Origin: Rhizobium sp. NXC14 | GTDB lineage: Bacteria > Pseudomonadota > Alphaproteobacteria > Rhizobiales > Rhizobiaceae | Length of the DNA stretch: 64,000 nucleotides | Direction: 5' to 3' | NCBI RefSeq assembly: GCF_002117485.1 | Contig: NZ_CP021032.1 | Span: 496,001 to 560,000 of the forward strand | Shown: piece by piece, positions 19,036 through 27,371 of the stretch | Position numbering within the stretch: position 1 is the stretch's first letter | Layout: each line of letters starts with the position of its first letter | The notes under the pieces: generated by a model | The model's input: the letters and a program-made list of their open reading frames with translations, nothing else | The model's database searches: none | What the model was told of the DNA's origin: nothing | Translations under genes and position numbers: made by a program

Positions 19036-19518
19036 ATGCTGATCCGACCCGCAGCCACTAGCGACCGCAGCGCAATCTGGCGGATCATCGGCCCGACGAT
19101 CCGCGCCGGCGAAACCTATGCGCTCGACCGCGATCTCTCGGAAGCAGACGCGCTCGCCTACTGGATGGGAGCGGACCGCGAGACCTTCGTCGCGGAAGAG
19201 GACGGCGTCATCCTCGGTACCTATTACATCAAGGCCAATCAGGCCGGCGGCGGGCGCCACGTCTGCAATTGCGGCTACATGACCGATGCCGCCGCGAGCG
19301 GCCGCGGCGTCGCCCGCCGCATGCACGAACATTCGCTCGAGCATGCCCGGTCACGGGGCTTTCGGGCCATGCAGTTCAATTTCGTCGTCAGCAGCAATCG
19401 CCGCGCTGTCGCGCTGTGGCAATCCCTCGGCTTCGAAATCGTCGGCCGGCTGCCCGGCGTCTTCCTGCATCCAACTGAGGGTTATGTCGACGCCTTGGTG
19501 ATGTTCCGCACGCTCTAA
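19036..19518 (+). CDS. GNAT-family N-acetyltransferase
   Basis: The 160-residue protein has the GNAT fold: N-terminal MLIRPAATSDRSAIW, an acetyl-CoA loop region GYMTDAAASGRGVARRMHEH with the R/Q-x-x-G-x-G/A-like element, and the C-terminal beta-bulge NRRAVALWQSLGFEIVGRLP. The substrate is unknown. It sits 49 bp after pcaF and may be read from the same transcript, but there is no functional link. Confidence 0.85.
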   Translation: MLIRPAATSDRSAIWRIIGPTIRAGETYALDRDLSEADALAYWMGADRETFVAEEDGVILGTYYIKANQAGGGRHVCNCGYMTDAAASGRGVARRMHEHSLEHARSRGFRAMQFNFVVSSNRRAVALWQSLGFEIVGRLPGVFLHPTEGYVDALVMFRTL

Positions 19519-19651
19519 ACGGCCGGTGGAAAAAAGTGTGACGGCGCTGTCGAAATCGCAGCGGTTCGAACGTCTTTAATCGCAAGGCGCGGAAAGTGGC
19601 CGACCGGCTGCACGCGTCGCGATCACTCTGTCGGCATGGAGGTATGAAGCC

Positions 19652-20866
19652 ATGAGTGTTTCCTATCGTTGGGTCATCGTCGCCGTCGGCGCCCTGATGT
19701 CGTGCGTCGCCATTGGCGCAATGTTCTCGCTGGCGATTTTCCAGGAGCCGATCGCTACCGCCACCGGCTGGTCGCATGTCGGGATCGCCAGCGCCATGAC
19801 GCTGAATTTCCTCGTCATGGGTTTCGGCGGTTTCCTCTGGGGTGCGGCGAGCGACCGTTTCGGCCCGCGCATCGTCGTGCTGGTCGGGTCCGTGCTGCTC
19901 GGCCTGGCCTTGGTGCTCGCCAGCCGCGCCGCAACACTCATCGAATTCCAGCTGACCTACGGCATCCTGGTCGGACTGGCCGCCAGCGCTTTCTTCGCGC
20001 CGATGATCGCCGCGACCACCGCCTGGTTCGACGTGAACCGCGGTCTTGCCGTGTCGCTGGTCTCGGCCGGCATGGGGGTAGCCCCGATGACGATTTCGCC
20101 CTTCGCCCGCTGGCTGATCTCGGCCTATGAATGGCGCCCTGCCATGTTGATCATCGGCATTGCCACCTGGGTGCTGCTGGTGCCGGCCGCCCTGCTGGTC
20201 AGGCGTCCGCCTGCCGAAGCCGTCGATGCCGGTACCGAATTTGCCGCGGCGGGCGCCCGGCCACAGCTCTCGAAAGTCTTCCGGTCACCGCAGTTCATCG
20301 TGCTCGGCCTCACCTTCTTTGCCTGCTGTGCGGCCCATTCCGGCCCGATCTTCCACATGGTGAATTATGCGACGATCTGCGGCGTCGCACCGATGGCGGC
20401 CGTCAGCATCTACAGTGTCGAAGGCCTGGCGGGCCTCGGCGGTCGGCTGCTCTATGGCAGTCTCGCCGACAGGATCGGCGTGAAGCCGGTCCTGGTCGCC
20501 GGCCTCCTGGTGCAGGCGGCCGCACTCGCGACCTATCTCCTGGTCAGCGAGCTGACGGAGTTCTATGCGCTCGCCATCGTCTTCGGCAGCGCCTATGGCG
20601 GCGTGATGCCGCTCTATGCGGTGCTGGCGCGGGAATATTTCGGCCAGCGCATCATCGGTACCGTCCTCGGCGCGGCGACGATGCTCTCCAGCCTCGGCAT
20701 GGCCTTCGGGCCTCTGATCGGCGGCTGGATCTTCGATACCTTCGCCAATTATTCCTGGCTGTTCATCGGCTCGGCCATGGTCGGGCTCGGGGCTGCGGCG
20801 ATCGCGCTCGCATTTCCACCTCTTGGGCGCCGCGAACAGGAGGCGGTCTTGGGCGTGTCTTCTTGA
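19652..20866 (+). CDS. MFS transporter (monocarboxylate / OFA-like)
   Basis: The 404-residue protein has 12 predicted hydrophobic segments. The MFS motif A region FLWGAASDRFGPRIVVLVGS lies near residue 68, and a second-half copy is at LYGSLADRIGVKPVLVAGL. The pattern FSLAIFQEPIATATGWSH near the first helix is typical of the oxalate:formate-antiporter-like branch. The cargo is unknown. It may carry a carboxylate, given the neighbouring pca genes, but this is weak inference. Confidence 0.85.
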   Translation: MSVSYRWVIVAVGALMSCVAIGAMFSLAIFQEPIATATGWSHVGIASAMTLNFLVMGFGGFLWGAASDRFGPRIVVLVGSVLLGLALVLASRAATLIEFQLTYGILVGLAASAFFAPMIAATTAWFDVNRGLAVSLVSAGMGVAPMTISPFARWLISAYEWRPAMLIIGIATWVLLVPAALLVRRPPAEAVDAGTEFAAAGARPQLSKVFRSPQFIVLGLTFFACCAAHSGPIFHMVNYATICGVAPMAAVSIYSVEGLAGLGGRLLYGSLADRIGVKPVLVAGLLVQAAALATYLLVSELTEFYALAIVFGSAYGGVMPLYAVLAREYFGQRIIGTVLGAATMLSSLGMAFGPLIGGWIFDTFANYSWLFIGSAMVGLGAAAIALAFPPLGRREQEAVLGVSS

Positions 20867-20887
20867 GGGTGGAGATCGGCGAGGTCC

Positions 20888-21100
20888 GCCCCTCATCCGC
20901 CTGCCGGCACCGACCGGGGTCGAGCCACGGGTCTCGCCCCGTCCTTCGGACCCCCGCACGCGAGGCGAAGGGACCATGTCGCAGTCTCTCCATTCTCCTC
21001 TGACCTCTCGCGTGGCACGTCCCCTCGCCCCGTTTACGGGGGTCCGCAGGACGGGTCGAGACCGGTGGCTCGACCCGGGCAGGGTTAGGGTGAGGGGCAG
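20888..21100. repeat. Long imperfect palindromic repeat (rhizobial intergenic element)
   Basis: The left arm (about 20888-20956) and right arm (about 21036-21100) are imperfect inverted copies. The shared core is GGGTCGAGCCAC, GGTCTCG, CCCGTCC and GGACCCCCG, with an approximately 80-bp spacer. The outer end CCTCATCCGCCTGCCGGCAC is identical to the end of the element at 50422-50541. It fills most of the 381-bp gap between the MFS and SDR genes; no gene is seen there. Confidence 0.75.
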
Positions 21101-21247
21101 CCAAGCCGTCCGAACCCACTAGCCATGTCATCACCCACGAGCCAAATCTCCCGCTTTCGTGCATTGCCCTTCGCCGATTTCGGCTGATAGACTTCCCTCG
21201 TCTGTTTCATCACCTATGTCCTTGGTTTTTCGGGAGGCTTCTTGGCC

Positions 21248-22042
21248 ATGACAGAACTTGCTCAATTGCTCGCATCCATCAGACTGCCGGATCTCGCCGG
21301 CAAGGCCGTGCTGATTACCGGTGCCTCGACCGGCATCGGCGCAGCACTTGCCCGCGCCTTTGCGGCCCAGGGTTCGAAGGTCGGGGTGCATTATAATGCT
21401 AGCCGGGAACCGGCGGAAAAGCTCGCCGAAGAAATCCGGGCTGCTGGCGGCACCGTGCATCTGATCCAGGGCGACGTGTCGAGGGAGGGGGAGACGGAGC
21501 GTGTCGTCGAGGAGACGGCGAAGACCTTCGGCCATCTCGACGGGCTCATCAATAATGCCGGCGGCATGCTGGGGCGAAAGCCGACCTCGGAACATACAGA
21601 CGCGCATTATGCAGCCGTCATGGACCTCAATGCCCGTTCGGTGCTGGCGGCCACACGCGCTGCCCATCCCTGGCTGAAGAAACAGGGCGGCTTCATCATC
21701 AACACCACATCGATCGCCGCCCGCAACGGCGGCGGCAATGGCGCGGTCCTCTACGCCGCCTCCAAGGGCTTCGTTTCGACGATCACGCGCGGCCACGCCA
21801 AGGAGTTCGTCGCCGACAGGATTCGCGTCAACGCCGTTGCGCCGGGTGTCATCGCCACGCCCTTCCACGAGCGTTACACTAATGACGAGCAGATGGAGCT
21901 GCAACGCAGATCGATCCCGATGGGCTTCGTCGGCACATCGGAGGATTGCGTCGGCGCCTATCTCTTCCTCGCTTCGCCGACGCTCTCGGGCTACATCACC
22001 GGCCAGATCATCGAGGTCAATGGCGGTCAGCTGATGCCGTAA
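21248..22042 (+). CDS. Short-chain dehydrogenase/reductase (SDR)
   Basis: The protein has 264 residues. The cofactor motif GASTGIGAALARAF lies near residue 25, NNAGG near residue 100, and the catalytic Ser...YxxxK as NTTSIAARNG...YAASKGF. The C-terminus SGYITGQIIEVNGGQ is typical of classical SDRs of the 3-oxoacyl-ACP reductase/glucose dehydrogenase group. ATG at 21248 is preferred over TTG at 21242 because GGGAGG (21232-21237) is 10 nt from the ATG and only 4 nt from the TTG. The substrate is unknown. Confidence 0.9.
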   Translation: MTELAQLLASIRLPDLAGKAVLITGASTGIGAALARAFAAQGSKVGVHYNASREPAEKLAEEIRAAGGTVHLIQGDVSREGETERVVEETAKTFGHLDGLINNAGGMLGRKPTSEHTDAHYAAVMDLNARSVLAATRAAHPWLKKQGGFIINTTSIAARNGGGNGAVLYAASKGFVSTITRGHAKEFVADRIRVNAVAPGVIATPFHERYTNDEQMELQRRSIPMGFVGTSEDCVGAYLFLASPTLSGYITGQIIEVNGGQLMP

Positions 22043-22086
22043 ACGCCTCGATCGGCAACGACAGCGTCCGCTTTCCCCGGGGCTAC

Positions 22087-22111
22087 GGAACTTTCGAACC
22101 ACCTTCACGTT
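22087..22111 (+). promoter_or_regulatory. EcfG/RpoE2-type promoter of glgX
   Basis: GGAAC at 22087-22091, 16-nt spacer, CGTT at 22108-22111: a perfect match to the alphaproteobacterial general-stress promoter. Transcription would start near 22117, about 27 bp before the glgX start codon. Confidence 0.75.
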
Positions 22112-22143
22112 TCCCGCTTGGTCTTTTCATCAGGCGGGGTGCC

Positions 22144-24300
22144 ATGAGCTTTTCATTTTCGGAACTCGACTTCCTCAAGCCGGAGCTGGGGGCGGAGTAT
22201 ACGGGTTCCGGCACTCATTTCGCCGTCTTCTCGGCGCATGCGGAACAGATCGAGCTCTGCCTGTTTTCACCCGACGGAAAGGATGAAATCGCTCGGCTGC
22301 CCTTGCCCAAACGCGAGGGCGATATCTGGTCGGGCTATATCGCCGGCATTGGACCGGGCACCGTCTACGGCTATCGCGTCCATGGCCCCTACGATCCCGG
22401 CGCCGGCCATCGTTTCAATCCGAACAAGCTTTTGCTCGACCCTTATGCCAAACAGGTGACGGGCGAACTGCAGTGGCATGACGCGCTGTTCGGCTATCGG
22501 ATCGGTGAGGACGATCTTTCCTTCGACGACCGTGACAGTGCGCCTTTCATGGTCAAGAGCGTTGTGCAGGATCCCGATTTCGACTGGGCGGGTGAAGAGG
22601 CGATCCGCCGGCCCTGGACGGATACGATCATCTACGAGGCGCATGTGCGGGGCCTGACGATGACGCATCCGAAAGTGCCGGACCGGCTGCGCGGCACCTT
22701 TCTCGGCATGTGCAGCGATCCGATCATCGATCATCTCGTCAAGCTCGGCATTTCGGCGATCGAGCTCCTGCCGATCCAGTATTTCCTCGACGACCGTTAT
22801 CTGGTCGAAAAGAAGCTGCGAAACTATTGGGGTTACCAGACGCTCGGCTTCTTCGCGCCGCAGTCGCGCTATCTCTCGAGTGACAAGATCACCGAGATCA
22901 AGACCATGGTGAAGCGGTTCCATGCGGCCGGCATCGAGGTCATCATGGACGTGGTCTACAACCATACGGCCGAAGGCAGCGAGAAGGGGCCGACGCTGTC
23001 CTTCCGTGGGCTCGACAATGCGAGCTATTATATCCTTTCACCCGATGATCCCCGTCATACCTTCGATACAACAGGGACCGGCAACACGCTGAATGTCGCC
23101 AATCCGCTGGTGATGCGCATGGTGCTCGACAGCCTCCGCTATTGGGTCGGCGTCATGCATATCGATGGCTTCCGCTTCGATCTCGCCAGCACGCTCGGGC
23201 GACAGGATCTGGAGTTCGACCGGCAGGGGCTGTTCTTCGGCGCCATTCGTCAGGATCCGATCCTTGCCGGCGTCAAGCTGATCGCCGAGCCCTGGGATAT
23301 CGGCGCGGGCGGCTATCAGGTCGGCGGTTTCCCGCACCCTTTCCGCGAATGGAACGACAAGTTCCGCGACGACGTGCGCCGTTTCTGGAAGGGCGACAGC
23401 GGAATGGTGTCGGAACTGGCGGCGCGCATCACCGGCTCGGCGCCGCAATTCAACCATTCCGATCGGGGGGCGACCTCCTCGATCAATCTTCTATCGGCCC
23501 ATGACGGCTTTACGTTGATGGATGCGGTTTCCTTCGACGGCAAACACAATGAGGCGAACGGCGAGGATAACCGTGACGGGCATTCGGACAATCATTCCGA
23601 CAATATGGGCTTCGAGGGCGCCACCGATGATGCCAATATTAACGCGGCACGCGCACGCCGGCGGCGCAACATGATGGCGACGCTGATGCTGTCCCAGGGC
23701 GTGCCGATGATCCTGGCCGGCGACGAGCTCGGCAACAGCCAGGGCGGCAATAACAACGCCTATTGCCAGGACAATGAGATCGGCTGGACAGGCTGGGACG
23801 GGCTCGACGATCCCTTCCTCGATTTCTGTCGGCAGGCCGTCGCCTTCCGCAAGGCTCATCCGGTCCTCAGGCAGGAGCGGTTCCTGACCGGCGAGACCAG
23901 CGAGGACGGGCGTATCGAGATCGCCTGGTACAAGCCGGACGGCAATTTTATGGATGACGCGGCCTGGAACGACGATGGACTGCAGGTCCTTGGCGTGTAC
24001 TTCTCGAAGAGCGTGCACGCACTCGATACCGAGAAGATGGATGACCTCTTCCTCGTCTTCAACGCCGGCGGCGATTGCGAGGTTCATCTGCCTATCGTGA
24101 ACGGACTGAAACAGTGGTCACGCGTTCTCGACACCGGGGCTGAAACCGGTGCCTTCGAGGTGCACGACGAAACCAATCCCGTCATGGTCTATACCCAGAG
24201 CGTCGCCGTATTCGCGCCGACAGGCCAGACGCAACCGCCGGAAGGGGCGACCAAGGCCCAGCGCCGCCGGTGGTTCCAGTTCGGCCGCTGGGGCAAATAG
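22144..24300 (+). CDS. glgX: Glycogen debranching enzyme (isoamylase type)
   Basis: The 718-residue GH13 protein starts with the isoamylase N-domain (about residues 10-120). In the catalytic barrel are DVVYNHTAEGSE, nucleophile Asp in DGFRFDLAS, acid/base Glu in LIAEPWDIG, and the third carboxylate in LLSAHDGFTL. It hydrolyses alpha-1,6 branches of phosphorylase-trimmed glycogen. It is placed here away from the other glg genes, with a stress-type promoter upstream and topoisomerase IB 15 bp downstream, so the two share a transcript. The ATG at 22144 fits the family start; the frame stays open further upstream, into the SDR gene, but this is not family sequence. Confidence 0.93.
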   Translation: MSFSFSELDFLKPELGAEYTGSGTHFAVFSAHAEQIELCLFSPDGKDEIARLPLPKREGDIWSGYIAGIGPGTVYGYRVHGPYDPGAGHRFNPNKLLLDPYAKQVTGELQWHDALFGYRIGEDDLSFDDRDSAPFMVKSVVQDPDFDWAGEEAIRRPWTDTIIYEAHVRGLTMTHPKVPDRLRGTFLGMCSDPIIDHLVKLGISAIELLPIQYFLDDRYLVEKKLRNYWGYQTLGFFAPQSRYLSSDKITEIKTMVKRFHAAGIEVIMDVVYNHTAEGSEKGPTLSFRGLDNASYYILSPDDPRHTFDTTGTGNTLNVANPLVMRMVLDSLRYWVGVMHIDGFRFDLASTLGRQDLEFDRQGLFFGAIRQDPILAGVKLIAEPWDIGAGGYQVGGFPHPFREWNDKFRDDVRRFWKGDSGMVSELAARITGSAPQFNHSDRGATSSINLLSAHDGFTLMDAVSFDGKHNEANGEDNRDGHSDNHSDNMGFEGATDDANINAARARRRRNMMATLMLSQGVPMILAGDELGNSQGGNNNAYCQDNEIGWTGWDGLDDPFLDFCRQAVAFRKAHPVLRQERFLTGETSEDGRIEIAWYKPDGNFMDDAAWNDDGLQVLGVYFSKSVHALDTEKMDDLFLVFNAGGDCEVHLPIVNGLKQWSRVLDTGAETGAFEVHDETNPVMVYTQSVAVFAPTGQTQPPEGATKAQRRRWFQFGRWGK

Positions 24301-24315
24301 CAGGTCGCCAACAGC

Positions 24316-25353
24316 ATGAATGCCGAAACAGTTACCGAACTTGGCCTGATCTATGTCAGCGATACCGAACCGGGCATCCGCAGGCGAAGGAAAGGCAAGG
24401 GCTTCAGCTATGTGATGCCTGATGGTACGACGCTTTCCGATGAATCGCAGCGGGCGCGCATCGGCGCGCTCGGCTTGCCGCCAGCCTACGAGAACGTCTG
24501 GATCTGTCTCTACGAGAACGGTCATCTGCAGGCGACCGGTATCGATGCGCGCGGGCGCAAACAATACCGCTATCACAAGGACTGGCAATCGTTCCGCAGC
24601 GCCGGAAAATTCTACCAACTGATCGAATTCGGTCAGGCGCTGCCGAAGATCCGCCGCACCGTCCTGCGGCATCTCGACACCGGCGTCGAGGATGTCAACG
24701 GCGTGCTGGCGGCTTTGACGACGCTGCTCGACGAGGCGCATCTGCGGGTCGGCAATCAGGCCTATGTCAGGGAGAACGGCACCTATGGCGCGACGACGCT
24801 CTTGAAGCGGCATCTGAAAATCGTCGACGGGCGGATCGAGCTCAAATTCCGGGCCAAGGGCGGCAAGCGCGTCCAGCGCAGTCTCAAGCATCCCAGGCTG
24901 CAGAAAATCCTGGAAGAGATTTCCGACCTTCCCGGCCGCCAGCTCTTCGTCTGGAAGGATGAAAGCGGCGTGCTGAAACCGGTCGACTCCGGCCGGCTGA
25001 ATGCCTATTTGGCCGAAATATCGGGCATTCCGATCTCCGCCAAGACCTTCCGCACCTGGGCCGGATCGCTGGCGGCCTTCGGGGTCGCCCGCGAAAGGAT
25101 CGTCGGCGGCGGACGGCCGACGGTGAAGGAAATGTCGGAGGCTGCGGCCGAGGCGCTGCATAATACGCCGGCGATATCGCGCTCGAGCTATATCCATCCG
25201 GCAATCATCGCGCTGGCCGGCAATGATCGTCCTTTGATCGAGGGAGGTAGCGAGCCGCTGCGGGGCTTGCGGGCCGAAGAAAACAGGCTGCTTGATTTCC
25301 TCATACGCGAGACCGAGGGATCTCTTCAGCTCGCGGCGTCCAGTTCCGGATAG
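24316..25353 (+). CDS. DNA topoisomerase IB (bacterial, poxvirus-like)
   Basis: The 345-residue protein is of the small bacterial topoisomerase IB family. Active-site residues seen are R144 in AHLRVGNQAY, the KRHLK loop, R246 in KTFRTWAGS and the nucleophile Y292 in ISRSSYIHPAII. It nicks and reseals one DNA strand to relax supercoils without ATP. It follows glgX by 15 bp, probably in one stress-induced transcript. Its last 28 bp overlap the end of the convergent GST gene. Confidence 0.93.
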   Translation: MNAETVTELGLIYVSDTEPGIRRRRKGKGFSYVMPDGTTLSDESQRARIGALGLPPAYENVWICLYENGHLQATGIDARGRKQYRYHKDWQSFRSAGKFYQLIEFGQALPKIRRTVLRHLDTGVEDVNGVLAALTTLLDEAHLRVGNQAYVRENGTYGATTLLKRHLKIVDGRIELKFRAKGGKRVQRSLKHPRLQKILEEISDLPGRQLFVWKDESGVLKPVDSGRLNAYLAEISGIPISAKTFRTWAGSLAAFGVARERIVGGGRPTVKEMSEAAAEALHNTPAISRSSYIHPAIIALAGNDRPLIEGGSEPLRGLRAEENRLLDFLIRETEGSLQLAASSSG

Positions 25354-26051
25354 TGTCTGAAAATCCCTTCCTCGTTGAAGGCGAGGCGGCGAGGGGAGGC
25401 GAGATAACGGGCGATGTTCGGCCGCTTCGCCACCGCATCATGAATGGCAAGGAGAGCGGGGTATTCGGCCTTGCTCTTCTTCATCGCCTTGGGAAAGGCA
25501 TAGGTGAGGCCCTCCATCACCTGAAAAAGCGAGAGGTCGACATAGGTGAGCGCATTGCCGACTATATGATCGGCGCCTTTCGGATTGCGCTTCAGAACGC
25601 GCTCGAAATAACCGAGGAATTTGGGAATGCGGTCCCGGATGAAGGCGGCCGAGCGTGCTTTGGCTTCCTGCTTCTGGTCTTCATAATAAAGCGACAGGTC
25701 GATCGGGTGGTGCGTATCATGCACTTCGGCAACGAAATCGGTGATGGTGAGCTGCAGGCCGTTGGCGACGTAGCGAAGGCTTTCGTCCTCCGGCGCAAGG
25801 CCGAGCTTCGGACCGAGGTAAAACAGGATGTTGGCGACATGCGGGATAATGAGGTCGCCGTCCTTCAGGAAGGGCGGAGCGAAGGGAATGTGCGGCTCGC
25901 CTTCGCTCTTCATGATCTCGAGCATGGCGCCCGTTCCCCGGCCGGGCTGACGCGTGACGTCGACATAGTCGGCGCCGGCTTCCTCCAGCGCCAAGCGTAC
26001 GAATTCGCCTCGGCCTTGGATGCCGTCCCAATAATAAAGCTCATATGCCAT
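25326..26051 (-). CDS. Glutathione S-transferase family protein
   Basis: The 241-residue protein has a thioredoxin-like N-domain (MAYELYYWDGIQGRGEFVRLALEEA; Tyr near position 6) and an alpha-helical C-domain including YVDLSLFQVMEGLTYAFPKA, the N-capping box region. The closest pattern is the sigma/alpha-like eukaryotic-type GSTs. ATG at 26051 is used with GAGG upstream; TTG at 26057 is an alternative. It begins 2 bp after the DUF3175 gene, so both are co-transcribed. It may help detoxification under stress; the substrate is unknown. Confidence 0.88.
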   Translation of the reverse strand: MAYELYYWDGIQGRGEFVRLALEEAGADYVDVTRQPGRGTGAMLEIMKSEGEPHIPFAPPFLKDGDLIIPHVANILFYLGPKLGLAPEDESLRYVANGLQLTITDFVAEVHDTHHPIDLSLYYEDQKQEAKARSAAFIRDRIPKFLGYFERVLKRNPKGADHIVGNALTYVDLSLFQVMEGLTYAFPKAMKKSKAEYPALLAIHDAVAKRPNIARYLASPRRLAFNEEGIFRHYPELDAAS

Positions 26052-26053
26052 GC

Positions 26054-26344
26054 TCAACGCCTCGATTGACGACCGAAGTCTTTTCGCAGTTCGTCCTTGG
26101 CCTTTTCAAGGGTGCCGCGCCGCTTTTTCGACAGCTGCTCGCCAGCGCGGTTGATGTAGAAGGTCAGCATCGACATGGCAGCGCGAAACGGGCTGGACTT
26201 GCGGCGGTCACTCTCCTCGGCGGAGCGCTTGATCGAGCGGGCGATCTCCTTCGGATGGTCCGATTTGAACACGCCTTCCTTGAGGTCCATCGCGTTGCTG
26301 TGTTCGGTAACGTCCTGCGACCATTTCTTCTTCGATTTGGCCAT
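26054..26344 (-). CDS. DUF3175 small basic protein
   Basis: The 96-residue, Lys/Arg-rich protein begins MAKSKKKWSQDVTEHSNAMD. The KKKWSQDVTxxSNALDLxxGVF pattern, the KEIARSIKRSAE stretch and the C-terminal FYINRAGEQLSKKRR mark DUF3175. Function is unknown. The ATG at 26344 follows AAGGA; an upstream in-frame ATG at 26449 adds unrelated residues. It is followed 2 bp later by the GST gene. Basic charge suggests nucleic acid contact, which is a guess. Confidence 0.85.
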   Translation of the reverse strand: MAKSKKKWSQDVTEHSNAMDLKEGVFKSDHPKEIARSIKRSAEESDRRKSSPFRAAMSMLTFYINRAGEQLSKKRRGTLEKAKDELRKDFGRQSRR

Positions 26345-26453
26345 GACAAAATCCTTGCCGGACGGACTGGCGACAAACTGGCGCCTGCCGTCCTCTTCTC
26401 GATCGGTTGGAGCATGGTGCCGCCCGAGACCGCTCACACCCTTCGGCACATGT

Positions 26454-26768
26454 TTAGTGGTGGCTATGGTGCTCGTTGCGCTTGCGTGTCGCGGCCGCCT
26501 TCTTGGCGGAAGCGGAGCGTTCCTCCTTCGAGCGTGCCGCGGATGCAGCGCCGCCGGCCCGGCCGCCCCTTTTGGAGGATTCGTGCGTATCCTTCTTGCC
26601 GCGGCCGGAACCGGATTTGTTGCCGCCGCCGCTTTCCTTGTTGACGGTCGCCCAGGCGCGCCGTTCGGCCTCCTGCTCAGAGACGCCGCGCTCCTCGTAG
26701 CTCTCCTCGATGTGTTCGGCCTTGCGTTTCTGCTTGTCGGTATAGTCGGATTTGTCTCCTCGCGGCAT
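26454..26768 (-). CDS. Small protein of the family often annotated as plasmid stabilization protein
   Basis: The 104-residue protein begins MPRGDKSDYTDKQKRKAEHI and continues EERGVSEQEAERRAWATVNK, a conserved block in proteins annotated as plasmid stabilization proteins. A low-complexity Gly/Lys/Ser/Ala tail ending HHSHH follows, reminiscent of histone H1-like tails. No proof of a plasmid role is visible. GGAGG precedes the ATG at 26768, and an EcfG-like promoter lies about 50 bp further upstream. Its operon may continue into DUF3175 and GST. Confidence 0.85.
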   Translation of the reverse strand: MPRGDKSDYTDKQKRKAEHIEESYEERGVSEQEAERRAWATVNKESGGGNKSGSGRGKKDTHESSKRGGRAGGAASAARSKEERSASAKKAAATRKRNEHHSHH

Positions 26769-26820
26769 CTTCGCCTCCTGTGGTTTGCAAAGCGCTCGAG
26801 CGCGATTTGTAAGAGAATCC

Positions 26821-26845
26821 AACCGGTGGGGAGGGGAAAAGTTCC
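26821..26845 (-). promoter_or_regulatory. EcfG/RpoE2-type promoter of the 26768 gene
   Basis: On the minus strand, GGAAC (26845-26841), a 15-nt spacer, then CGGTT (26825-26821). This fits GGAAC-N18-TT. It is back-to-back with a similar promoter on the plus strand. Confidence 0.6.
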
Positions 26846-26870
26846 CTATAGGGTCATTGTCCCAGATTTC

Positions 26871-26896
26871 GGAACAAAAGCCGATTTTGTCGGGTT
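26871..26896 (+). promoter_or_regulatory. EcfG/RpoE2-type promoter of the 26946 gene
   Basis: GGAAC at 26871-26875, 16-nt spacer, GGGTT at 26892-26896 (GGAAC-N19-TT). The expected start of transcription is about 45 bp before the start codon at 26946. Confidence 0.6.
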
Positions 26897-26945
26897 TTCG
26901 ATGGGCAAGCCTACTTAAGCCCGCATGCAGCAAGGAACCGAGAAC

Positions 26946-27371
26946 ATGGAAAAACACATCGTCAAAGCCGATGGAAACGGCACGATCGACGTGAACGGCC
27001 AGGTATCGCCGGTCACCTACACGGTCTGCTTCAAGCAAGGGAAGGGACATTCCTGCGAGGTCGATATCCGCCTGATGGCGCCGCGCGACTGGCTGCTGCG
27101 GAGGGGTTTCAAGAGGGATGCCGTGCTTGTCAGCCAGAGCGGCGCCCGCATTCCCGTCTATCACAATGACGGTAGTCGTTACGACGGCGGCAGCCATCAC
27201 GATGGCGACCATCATGACGACGGCCGCCTCGATCCTGGCGACACGATCTCGATCGAATTGACGGCGCGCGACGACAGCTGCACCAGCGAGGTCGACCTGA
27301 TGCGCAAATATCCCGAGTTCGACAGTGCGGTTAGGGCGGTTCAGCTTGGGAAAGCTGGACGGCTCTCTTGA
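26946..27371 (+). CDS. Hypothetical protein with His/Asp-rich stretch
   Basis: The 141-residue protein is not recognised. Residues about 1-80 look like a compact beta-rich domain (ADGNGTIDVNGQVSPVTYTV, CFKQGKGHSCEVDIRLMAP). Then comes a His/Asp/Gly-rich stretch (SHHDGDHHDDG) that could bind metal ions, followed by DPGDTISIELTARDDSCTSE. ATG at 26946 follows AAGGA; a start at 26925 is possible. An EcfG-type promoter precedes it. Its 3' end overlaps the end of the convergent histidine kinase gene by 41 bp. Confidence 0.7.
   Translation: MEKHIVKADGNGTIDVNGQVSPVTYTVCFKQGKGHSCEVDIRLMAPRDWLLRRGFKRDAVLVSQSGARIPVYHNDGSRYDGGSHHDGDHHDDGRLDPGDTISIELTARDDSCTSEVDLMRKYPEFDSAVRAVQLGKAGRLS

Noticed and set aside
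26454..27215. Long version (253 codons) of the small basic protein
   Set aside because: The upstream part overlaps the divergent gene at 26946 and both promoters; the conserved family start and GGAGG site place the real start at 26768.
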